NCBI GenBank assembly: GCA_028281205.1 | Contig: JANQKJ010000038.1 | Location: forward strand, 1-7,703 | DNA from: Gammaproteobacteria bacterium | GTDB lineage: Bacteria; Pseudomonadota; Gammaproteobacteria; UBA4575 | Direction of reading: 5' to 3' | DNA length: 7,703 nucleotides | Part shown: piece after piece, positions 1 to 5,794 of the stretch | Layout of the letters: every line of letters starts with the position of its first letter | Numbering within the stretch: the first letter of the stretch is position 1 | Translations under genes and position numbers: made by a program | The notes under the pieces: generated by a model | Seen by the model: only the letters and a program-made list of their open reading frames with translations | What the model was told of the DNA's origin: nothing | Database searches by the model: none

Positions 1-133
1 CATAAGGAGACGCTAGGTCTTTGATTAATTTTTTACCCACCAGTCCCATGTATTTCATTTAAACCGCTCATAGGTCAAAACCAACCAAACATCGGTGACA
101 CCGAATTTAACGCTCTAAATTTACAAAAATGCG

Positions 134-157
134 TCACATATTTGATAGTCAATGTGA
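134..157. repeat. Inverted repeat upstream of cytochrome lipoprotein gene
   Basis: TCACAT at 134-139 is mirrored by ATGTGA at 152-157 around a 12-base centre. The centre itself contains TTGA (142-145) and TCAA (149-152), so the whole segment is rich in dyad symmetry. It lies 80 bp before the start codon at 238, so it could be an operator or a leader hairpin. The half sites face the opposite way from a CRP site (TGTGA-N6-TCACA), so CRP is not supported. I see no convincing -35/-10 pair in 1-237. The rest of that stretch shows no gene and no other clear signal. Confidence 0.35.
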
Positions 158-237
158 GGCTCCAGGCAACTCATTGGCGATAGCAAAATAAATAAAAATT
201 TAACGTAGTAATAGCGTAAAGCCATGAGGGGTCTAAA

Positions 238-1989
238 ATGTTGCACGCAATTCGAGTCATCTCAACCTTGTTTTTTGTACTAGCCTTTCTATACGCTTGT
301 GGTGGCCAGTCTTCAGGCGAAAGCACAGGCTCTTCTACCACCACTCCAAACACGACTACAGTCGTTCCACCTAGTAATCCGATTGCATTAAGTGGTAAGG
401 CATTCTATGAGCAGTCCAGCTTGGGATGTGTGGCATGTCATGGTCCTAATGGTGAAGGTCAAGCATTTCAGGCAATCAATACTGTAACTCCAGACACATG
501 CCCATCATGTACAGATGTAGACACTTTAGCCGCCAGCCTTCAAGCTACAATGCCTACAGCAACTGGCAGCCCAAGTGACTGCGTCGGCACAACACCAGGT
601 ACATGTGCATATGACATTGCAACATATATGATGGAATCTTGGTTCGCGTCATCTACTCCAAGCACTCCTCCACCAGCACCTGGCGTGACCGTCACGCCTA
701 CGAGTGGCATTTCAACTAGCGAAGATGGCACAACTGCATCATTTGCTGTTCGTTTAACTACAGAACCCGCAGAAGATGTAAATATAGATATCTCGATCGA
801 TGATGTTACTGAAGGTTCAATCAATCCAGGCAACCTAATAACATTAACGTTCAATGAGACTAACTGGAATGTAGACCAAACTGTCACTGTCACCGGTGTT
901 GATGATGGTGATATTGATGGGACTGTTAACTATATGGCTATAACAAGTACAGTTGTTACTGCTGATACTAACTATATGGGTATAAACCCAGATGACGTCA
1001 CTATCATGAATACTGATAACGAAGTATTCATTCCAGCGGGTATAACAGTTAACCCTATCAACGGTCTAACAACTAACGAAAACGGAGGCACAGCCACATT
1101 TACTGTTTCTCTGGACACTATGCCAAGCGCTGATGTAACAATAAATTTAAGCAGTATGGATGCCACCGAAGGTAGCGTTTCACCTACCAGTCTTGTATTC
1201 ACCAGCTTAGATTACAACGCAAAAACTGTAACCGTTACTGGTGTTGACGATGGTATTCAGGACGGTCCACAAGCTTATATGATTGTGACATCACCAGCTT
1301 CAAGTGCTGATACTGATTATGCAAATCTTGATGCTTCGGATGTATCCGTAACAAATATTGATAATGAAGCAGGTATTCCAGGAGTTTTAGTGACACCCAC
1401 TATGGGACTAATCACTACTGAAGCAGGTGCAACGGCTTCATATACAGTAGTGCTTCAATCTCAACCTAATGCTCCAGTTAATGTAGCTATTGCGAGTGAT
1501 AATGTATTGGAAGGCACAGTCGATAAAGCTTCTATAGACTTTGACAATACTAATTGGGATACTGCTCAAACAATCACTGTTACTGGTGTAGACGATGCTG
1601 TGTTTGATCTTGACCAAGCCTTTAACATTACAAATACAATTACAAGCGCAGACCCGGCTTACACTGGCCTTGCCGTCATTAATGTATCTGTAACCAACCA
1701 AGATGATGAGCCTAATCCATTCTTACTTGGTAAAGCAGCATATGAAGCAGCCGGCAACAATTGTGATGTATGCCATGGTGCATCAGGTGAAGGTACCCCA
1801 ATCTTTTATGACTTTAACATTGGTCCTGTAAATAATATGTGTGGCTTAGTTGACTGCTTAAATGAAGCTGAGCTTGCTGCATACATTGAAACAGAAATGC
1901 CACCATCGCCTAATCAAGCTAATTGTGATGCAACCTGCGCAAGCAACATAGCCAAATACATGCTTAATAACTTCTCAGTAGTGCCATAA
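238..1989 (+). CDS. Lipoprotein with two cytochrome c domains flanking three Calx-beta-like repeats
   Basis: A 583-residue predicted lipoprotein. The signal peptide is residues 1-20, with lipobox L-Y-A-C and lipidated Cys21. The +2 residue is Gly, which fits outer-membrane sorting. A Ser/Thr/Pro linker (24-48) precedes cytochrome domain 1 (about 51-136: CVACH at 64-68, candidate axial Met105 in TMP). Three beta repeats follow (about 149-262, 266-376, 380-490). Each has a V-T-P-T/I-x-G opening, a central TVTVTGVDD-like strand and an acidic N-x-D-x-E/D-D-E close, as in Calx-beta-like extracellular repeats that bind calcium. Cytochrome domain 2 (about 497-579) has CDVCH at 509-513 and Met554 in EMP. 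The start is supported by GAGGGG at 226-231, six bases upstream. Seen: signal peptide, haem sites, repeats. Inferred: a surface or periplasmic electron-transfer protein carrying two c-type haems. Partners and substrate are unknown. It stands alone, closed by a strong terminator. Confidence 0.87.
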   Translation: MLHAIRVISTLFFVLAFLYACGGQSSGESTGSSTTTPNTTTVVPPSNPIALSGKAFYEQSSLGCVACHGPNGEGQAFQAINTVTPDTCPSCTDVDTLAASLQATMPTATGSPSDCVGTTPGTCAYDIATYMMESWFASSTPSTPPPAPGVTVTPTSGISTSEDGTTASFAVRLTTEPAEDVNIDISIDDVTEGSINPGNLITLTFNETNWNVDQTVTVTGVDDGDIDGTVNYMAITSTVVTADTNYMGINPDDVTIMNTDNEVFIPAGITVNPINGLTTNENGGTATFTVSLDTMPSADVTINLSSMDATEGSVSPTSLVFTSLDYNAKTVTVTGVDDGIQDGPQAYMIVTSPASSADTDYANLDASDVSVTNIDNEAGIPGVLVTPTMGLITTEAGATASYTVVLQSQPNAPVNVAIASDNVLEGTVDKASIDFDNTNWDTAQTITVTGVDDAVFDLDQAFNITNTITSADPAYTGLAVINVSVTNQDDEPNPFLLGKAAYEAAGNNCDVCHGASGEGTPIFYDFNIGPVNNMCGLVDCLNEAELAAYIETEMPPSPNQANCDATCASNIAKYMLNNFSVVP

Positions 1990-2019
1990 AAAAGCTCTAC
2001 CCAGAAAAGCATAACCAAA

Positions 2020-2054
2020 CAAAAAGCCTGCAAACATATGCAGGTTTTTTGTTT
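2020..2054 (+). terminator. Rho-independent terminator after the cytochrome lipoprotein gene
   Basis: CCTGCA (2027-2032) pairs with TGCAGG (2039-2044) over a six-base loop, followed by TTTTTT-G-TTT. The A-run at 2021-2025 extends the stem into the T-run, giving about 13 pairs in all, so the element could also work on the minus strand. It lies about 30 bp after the stop codon at 1987-1989 and isolates this gene from those downstream. Confidence 0.88.
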
Positions 2055-2107
2055 ATATATCCTGATAAAATTTCTCTACACTAAAGAATAGCCACATCTC
2101 TAGAAAT

Positions 2108-2138
2108 TTGACTGAACAATATAGTAAAATCCTATATC
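2108..2138 (+). promoter_or_regulatory. Possible sigma70-type promoter for the microprotein gene
   Basis: TTGACT (2108-2113) matches the -35 consensus at five of six positions. TATATC (2133-2138) matches the -10 at four of six. The 19-bp spacer is longer than ideal. The position is sensible: after the terminator at 2020-2054 and about 40 bp before the start codon at 2176. The region is AT-rich, so chance matches are likely. Confidence 0.3.
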
Positions 2139-2175
2139 GAAAATTCTTACTTTAATAATTTCAGAGGATAAATTA

Positions 2176-2253
2176 ATGCAAGAACTATATAGCATACTGG
2201 TTCCACTAATCTTACTAGGTGGATTTGCTTTCCTGCTTTTCGTTATTAAATAA
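2176..2253 (+). CDS. Single-pass membrane microprotein, 25 residues
   Basis: The frame encodes 25 residues: MQELYS, then an unbroken hydrophobic stretch from about residue 7 to 24, then a single Lys and TAA. This looks like one transmembrane helix. An AGAGGA ribosome binding site (2163-2168) lies seven bases before the ATG, which is the main reason to call the frame real. A possible promoter lies further upstream. The opening (M-x-x-LY-x-x-x-x-P-L-x-L-L) resembles the start of CcoS/FixS, the small cbb3 oxidase maturation protein. However, the conserved SGQ(F/Y)DD tail of CcoS is absent and no cco genes are present, so I do not assign that name. It could also be an unrelated small membrane protein or a chance ORF. 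Confidence 0.5.
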   Translation: MQELYSILVPLILLGGFAFLLFVIK

Positions 2254-2376
2254 GTCAGATTTTAAAGCAAAAAACAAGCTTAGATACTCATCATCTGTTC
2301 AAGCAGAATAAATTATATAGCGAAACTGAATTGACTTAAGTCATAAACTTCAAGATTAACAAATATATCAGTCATA

Positions 2377-2397
2377 GTTATTATTGATATTAATAAC
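2377..2397. repeat. AT-only inverted repeat upstream of the 156-aa lipoprotein gene
   Basis: GTTATTA (2377-2383) and TAATAAC (2391-2397) form a perfect 7-bp inverted repeat around TTGATAT. It lies in the 205-bp gap between the microprotein stop (2253) and the lipoprotein start (2459), about 60 bp before the start. TATAGT at 2402-2407 just downstream could be a -10 element, but no good -35 pairs with it. A regulator site is possible. The AT richness makes chance a serious alternative. The gap otherwise holds nothing I can identify. Confidence 0.3.
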
Positions 2398-2447
2398 AAA
2401 ATATAGTACTAATATATCAATGTAATAATTTATGTCTACAAATAATC

Positions 2448-2455
2448 AGGGAGGA
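2448..2455 (+). promoter_or_regulatory. Ribosome binding site that fixes the start at 2459
   Basis: AGGGAGGA lies just before the ATG at 2459 (four bases from GGAGG, slightly short). The in-frame ATG at 2432 has only AT-rich sequence before it and no Shine-Dalgarno. Starting at 2459 also gives a normal signal peptide without nine extra polar residues. Confidence 0.8.
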
Positions 2456-2458
2456 TTT

Positions 2459-2929
2459 ATGAACTTTTTTAGAGAGAAGTTACCAACTTCAGCTCATATT
2501 CTAATTGCTGCTTTCTTATTCACTTCTACAATTTTAATAACAAGTTGTGCTGGACGGGATCCTAGGCCCGTGGATACATCTCAAGCTGGTGATAATGAAA
2601 AGTCATGTGCATCACTAGAATCGGAAATGTCCAACATAGAAAAAGACATCCTTGAAAGATTCCCAAAATCAGACAAAACTGGTTCCAATACTGGTCTAGG
2701 TGTTGCTGGCGTATTCCTCATTGTTCCTTGGTTTTTTATGGACTTTAGTAAGGCCGACGAAATCGAAGTCAGTGCTCTTATTCAGCGCCATAATCATCTT
2801 TTGATAGTCGCTAAAGATAAAGAATGCGAAACTAATCGCGAACGAATTCCGACTCTAGAAGAAATGAAACGAAAAGCGAAAGAAGAAAAAGCTAAAGATG
2901 CTTCGGAACAGTCAAATACTCCAAAATAG
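2459..2929 (+). CDS. Conserved-looking lipoprotein with internal hydrophobic hairpin segment
   Basis: A 156-residue protein from the ATG at 2459. Residues 1-29 are a signal peptide (basic FREK, then a long hydrophobic stretch) ending in lipobox I-T-S-C with Cys30. The +2 residue is Ala, which fits outer-membrane anchoring. The mature part has Cys50 opening a predicted helix (50-68). A small-residue hydrophobic segment follows, GLGVAGVFLIVPWFFMDF (79-96). A second helix, rich in E/R/N, leads to Cys123. The tail (about 132-156) is strongly charged, K/E-rich and probably helical. C50 and C123 bracket the hydrophobic segment and could form a disulfide. The glycine-rich hydrophobic core followed by W-F-F-M-D and a charged helix is a pattern I associate with uncharacterised proteobacterial lipoproteins, but I cannot name a family. 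It lies 91 bp before the next lipoprotein gene with no terminator between. Confidence 0.8.
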   Translation: MNFFREKLPTSAHILIAAFLFTSTILITSCAGRDPRPVDTSQAGDNEKSCASLESEMSNIEKDILERFPKSDKTGSNTGLGVAGVFLIVPWFFMDFSKADEIEVSALIQRHNHLLIVAKDKECETNRERIPTLEEMKRKAKEEKAKDASEQSNTPK

Positions 2930-3020
2930 ATCGCTCTACTTTATAAGAATCAGATTACGCAACCAAAGTTGGTAGGATATCTATTGTAAGTACATCGCTG
3001 TTTACTCTAAGGAGACCTAA

Positions 3021-3707
3021 ATGAGTTACTCCGTATTTTCCTCAAGAACGCATAATAGTAAATTAATCTTTATTATGTTGTTACTACTTTATGGTTGCCA
3101 AACCACTAATATTCGAGAAGACTATAGTCTGGAGACAAATTCTGCTAGTAATATTGCTATAGTTGTTGGCACTGTCAGTCAAAATTTAAGCTCTTCAAAA
3201 CTTACTGTTTCGGAATTTAGAATAGACCAACAAAATGACAATAAAACCAAGACCGTATATTCTCAAATCACCAATGAAATTATTGGCTCACTAGCTAACA
3301 AATATGAATACCAAGATGCACATTCTGGTGGAAGATTGTTTGTAGTAGAAATAGACGCGGGCAAACATCAACTGGATTATTGGGCAATCAACCACAGCAA
3401 CAACTACCTCACGCTTCATCCCAAAGTGCCACCACCAAATTTAGAATTCAACATCGAGCAAGGCCAAATAATGTATCTGGGTAATTTTCATATAGAGATC
3501 GAATCAGGAAAAAATCTGTTTGGCCAAAAAATCCCAATTGGTGGCATACCTTCAATTAATAATGAATATGACAGGGATATAAAATATTTCCGCGAGAAAT
3601 ACCCTAAACTTAGTACAAAAGACGTTATTAGTAATGTCCTTCATGAAGGCAAATGGATTAATGAGTTAAACGAACAAGAAGAATTAGTAATACCAACGTC
3701 TAATTAA
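3021..3707 (+). CDS. Lipoprotein of unknown function, likely beta-rich
   Basis: A 228-residue predicted lipoprotein. A basic N-region (R9, K14) precedes a hydrophobic core (15-23) and lipobox L-Y-G-C, with lipidated Cys26 and Gln at +2. TAAGGAG at 3008-3014, six bases upstream, supports the start. The mature domain looks beta-rich. IAIVVGTVS lies near its beginning, then GGRLFVVEIDAGKHQLDYW, and later a strand pair ending in E-Q-G-Q-I-M-Y-L-G-N-F. The layout 'value as pressure on G-x-H, then ...v..G.i.YlG' recalls small DUF2846-like beta-sandwich lipoproteins, but this is a resemblance in pattern only. The C-terminal third is polar and charged, with a YDRDIKYFREKYP helix. The MalM-like gene follows after 26 bp, so the two are probably co-transcribed. 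Confidence 0.82.
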   Translation: MSYSVFSSRTHNSKLIFIMLLLLYGCQTTNIREDYSLETNSASNIAIVVGTVSQNLSSSKLTVSEFRIDQQNDNKTKTVYSQITNEIIGSLANKYEYQDAHSGGRLFVVEIDAGKHQLDYWAINHSNNYLTLHPKVPPPNLEFNIEQGQIMYLGNFHIEIESGKNLFGQKIPIGGIPSINNEYDRDIKYFREKYPKLSTKDVISNVLHEGKWINELNEQEELVIPTSN

Positions 3708-3733
3708 GCGTCATATATGATTATAACAATAGA

Positions 3734-4453
3734 ATGAAAAATTTAATTTTCATAATAACTATTACATTATTTTATTCATCATCAGGATATTCCACAGAGC
3801 CATTAGGCACCCCTCTCAAAAATACAACACCGCCTCCAAATATTGACCCTCAGTTAGTAATAAACAATTACAATAAAGCAGCATGCTGTATATTTATAGA
3901 TCAACTGAAGGCTATCAAGCTCGAAAAACGTAAAACACTAGAATTAAATCTACATCAATCTAGTCATCTACTTGAACTATCCACAGGACCAACTTTTGCC
4001 GAACTTATTAAAATTCCAGTCAGTTCAAAAAAAGAAAGATATGTAGTAGAAACTAATGTCATTCATACAGATAAAGATCTATATGTATATTTCCCATATA
4101 TTGCCCTACTTAATCCTAGCCTAGAGTTAGTAGGTACATCAGATTTCACTCATAGTAACTATTACGAACAATCTTGGTTTCAAGCAGCCGGAAGATTAAG
4201 TTTCGACTTTTTAATTAAACCAAACACTGATCTCTATAATAGTAAGTCAGTGCGTTACTTGCTAATTTATACAAGAAAAAAGCATTTCACAAAAAAAAGT
4301 AAAGAAGAGTTGAAGGCTAATATACGCAACATTGAAGCTAAAGAGGTTCCAGTAGAGTATACAGGCTCAACGGGAGAAGCAATATATCGCGATATCATGC
4401 ATGGCCTTCCCGGCGGAAGAGTGACTATATCAAATAAGAATAGATTCTTTTAA
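3734..4453 (+). CDS. Secreted protein resembling the MalM family
   Basis: A 239-residue protein with a Sec signal peptide. MKN is followed by a hydrophobic stretch and a Ser-rich cleavage region ending near residue 20-21. It has no lipobox and is probably periplasmic. Features like MalM (maltose operon periplasmic protein) are an early AACCIFIDQL segment, a following S-S-H-L-L-E-L-S-T-G-P strand pair, a PYIALLNPSLELV segment like the family's 'P.v.lLD..f' motif, and YLLIYTRKKHF late in the protein. A Gly/Pro-rich C-terminus follows (STGEAIYRDIMHGLPGG). Family membership is inferred from these patterns. A maltose role is not, since no mal genes are near and MalM's own activity is unclear. No good Shine-Dalgarno precedes the ATG, which suggests coupling to the lipoprotein gene 26 bp upstream. 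It ends 23 bp from the convergent tRNA gene with no terminator visible. Confidence 0.75.
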   Translation: MKNLIFIITITLFYSSSGYSTEPLGTPLKNTTPPPNIDPQLVINNYNKAACCIFIDQLKAIKLEKRKTLELNLHQSSHLLELSTGPTFAELIKIPVSSKKERYVVETNVIHTDKDLYVYFPYIALLNPSLELVGTSDFTHSNYYEQSWFQAAGRLSFDFLIKPNTDLYNSKSVRYLLIYTRKKHFTKKSKEELKANIRNIEAKEVPVEYTGSTGEAIYRDIMHGLPGGRVTISNKNRFF

Positions 4454-4476
4454 CAAACTAAAACAACAAGCGTGAA

Positions 4477-4553
4477 TGGTGGCTATGGGTGGACTTGAAC
4501 CACCGACCCCAGCATTATGAATGCTGTGCTCTAACCAGCTGAGCTACATAGCC
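4477..4553 (-). tRNA. tRNA-Met (CAU), elongator type, CCA encoded
   Basis: The minus strand folds as a complete 77-base tRNA. The acceptor stem is GGCTATG/CATAGCC. The D arm is GCTC/GAGC. The anticodon stem is CAGCA/TGCTG with loop TTCATAA (anticodon CAT). The variable loop is GGGTC. The T arm is GGTGG/CCACC with loop TTCAAGT. Discriminator A and an encoded CCA follow (4477-4479). The acceptor and variable loop resemble elongator Met tRNA, not the initiator, whose first pair is mismatched. A CAU anticodon can also belong to a lysidine-modified tRNA-Ile, but the GGCTA acceptor favours Met. Its 3' end faces the accessory genes. A tRNA-Met after ychF also fits my recollection of this locus in Pseudomonas. 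Confidence 0.96.
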
Positions 4554-4598
4554 AAGAGATATGCAATTAGTTAATAGACCGCCTTAGTGATGCTGCGT

Positions 4599-4622
4599 TT
4601 GGTACCTCACTTTGGGTACCAA
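4599..4622 (-). other. Perfect hairpin in the tRNA-Met 5' leader
   Basis: TTGGTACC (4599-4606) and GGTACCAA (4615-4622) are fully complementary over an eight-base loop, so a stable 8-bp stem can form on either strand. It lies between the tRNA promoter (4642-4670) and the mature 5' end (4553), so it would be part of the precursor leader. No T-run follows on either strand, so it is not an ordinary intrinsic terminator. A processing signal or a protein site (two GGTACC palindromes) are options. Confidence 0.6.
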
Positions 4623-4641
4623 GACCGTAACTGAGCCGCGC

Positions 4642-4670
4642 AAGATACTGTACAGACATCAGGCTGTCAA
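4642..4670 (-). promoter_or_regulatory. sigma70 promoter of tRNA-Met with GC-rich discriminator
   Basis: On the minus strand, TTGACA (4665-4670) is an exact -35 match. The spacer is 17 bp (4648-4664) and the -10 is TATCTT (4642-4647). GCGCGG follows directly (4636-4641), the GC-rich discriminator typical of stringently controlled stable-RNA promoters. Transcription would start near 4631-4635, giving a leader of about 80 bases. CTGTACAG, an 8-bp palindrome at 4648-4655, fills the spacer next to the -10. Confidence 0.78.
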
Positions 4671-4701
4671 TTGATAGCATAGTTAGTATCCATTATTAAC
4701 A

Positions 4702-5793
4702 TCAAACATTGAAGCGGAAATGGACAACATCTCCCTCGTGCATGATGTAATCCTTACCTTCTAAGCGCCACTTGCCGGCATCCTTGGCACCCTGCTCTCC
4801 ACCTCCGGCGATGAAGTCATCAAATGCGACCACTTCGGCACGAATGAAACCTTTCTCAAAGTCAGTATGAATTCTTCCCGCAGCTTGTGGAGCACTTGCT
4901 CCTTTTAGCACAGTCCAGGCACGTGTTTCTTTGGGGCCTGAAGTAAAAAATGTTTGCAGATTTAGCAAACCATAGCCTGCACGAATCACTAGATTCAAGC
5001 CTGGCTCCTGTAAACCTAAATCCTGTAAAAACTCATCTCTTTCAGAATCATCCAATTGTGCAATTTCTGCTTCAATTTGCGCGCACACAATAACAAAGGT
5101 TGCATTTTCTTTATCAGAAAATTCTTTTAAGCGTTCAGCTAGCTCACTACCAGACAATGATTCTTCATCAACGTTAGCGATATACATCATGGGCTTACGC
5201 GTAATTAAATGTAATTGATGCAGCAATTTTTCTTGCTCTTCATCTGCTTCAAAAGAACGTGCCGGCAACCCTTCTCCCAGATGATCACGTAACGAGGTAA
5301 ATAACTTCAATTGCTGAATAGCATCTTTATTGCCAGAGCGTGTTAGCTTCTCTACACGGGTAATACTTTTTTCGACAGTTTCAAAATCTGCCAAAATTAA
5401 TTCAGTATTAATTGTTTCTACATCGCTCAATGGGTCAACCTTTCCATCGACATGCGCCACATCATCATCTTCAAAACAGCGCACCACATGAGCTACAGCA
5501 CCGGTTTCACGAATGTTGGCTAAAAACTTGTTACCTAACCCTTCACCCTTGGATGCACCTGCAACCAAGCCCGCAATATCCACAAACTCCATTACTGTAG
5601 GAATTACTTTTTCTGATTTGGAAATTGCAACCAGCTGATCCAAACGAGAATCAGGCACAGGTACTACGCCCACATTGGGTTCAATAGTGCAGAAAGGATA
5701 ATTTTCTGCCGCAATTTCCGCACGTGTTAGCGCATTAAATAATGTTGATTTACCAACGTTGGGTAACCCAACAATGCCACACTTAAATCCCAT
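4702..5793 (-). CDS. ychF: Redox-regulated, ribosome-binding ATPase YchF
   Basis: A 363-residue protein, the same length as E. coli YchF. This Obg-family P-loop protein (eukaryotic counterpart OLA1) prefers ATP over GTP, binds ribosomes and affects translation initiation and oxidative stress responses. Visible motifs: GLPNVGKS P-loop (9-16), a switch region near NYPFCTIEPNVG (31-42), DIAG G3 (72-75), His114 matching the catalytic His of the family, and NVDE (207-210). NVDE is the altered G4 motif that relaxes guanine specificity. A coiled-coil region (about 130-195) and a C-terminal TGS domain (about 278-361) complete the family architecture. The start lies one base after the pth stop (TAA-T-ATG), so translation is probably coupled to pth. 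The only upstream Shine-Dalgarno is a weak AAGAAG within pth. I see no terminator after it before the tRNA promoter. Confidence 0.97.
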   Translation of the reverse strand: MGFKCGIVGLPNVGKSTLFNALTRAEIAAENYPFCTIEPNVGVVPVPDSRLDQLVAISKSEKVIPTVMEFVDIAGLVAGASKGEGLGNKFLANIRETGAVAHVVRCFEDDDVAHVDGKVDPLSDVETINTELILADFETVEKSITRVEKLTRSGNKDAIQQLKLFTSLRDHLGEGLPARSFEADEEQEKLLHQLHLITRKPMMYIANVDEESLSGSELAERLKEFSDKENATFVIVCAQIEAEIAQLDDSERDEFLQDLGLQEPGLNLVIRAGYGLLNLQTFFTSGPKETRAWTVLKGASAPQAAGRIHTDFEKGFIRAEVVAFDDFIAGGGEQGAKDAGKWRLEGKDYIMHEGDVVHFRFNV

Positions 5794-5794
5794 A

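Noticed and set aside
142..155. FNR-like box (TTGAT...)
   Set aside because: The left half fits but the right half AATGT does not match ATCAA.
134..157. CRP binding site
   Set aside because: The half sites are TCACA then TGTGA, the reverse of the CRP order, and the spacing is wrong.
1..237. Gene entering from the left edge
   Set aside because: An AAGGAG occurs at 4-9, but no credible start or coding frame follows, and stops are frequent in all frames.
171..353. 60-residue minus-strand ORF overlapping the cytochrome gene start
   Set aside because: Overlaps the signal-peptide coding region and shows no family features.
540..1701. Minus-strand ORFs inside the cytochrome lipoprotein gene
   Set aside because: They lie antisense to a strongly supported coding frame with repeats and motifs; no ribosome binding sites or recognisable domains.
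3717..3737. Six-codon ORF overlapping the MalM-like start
   Set aside because: No ribosome binding site; too short to support beyond a possible coupling role.
5412..5600. 62-residue plus-strand ORF inside ychF
   Set aside because: Antisense shadow of conserved ychF sequence; His/Pro-rich composition is an artefact of the opposite frame.
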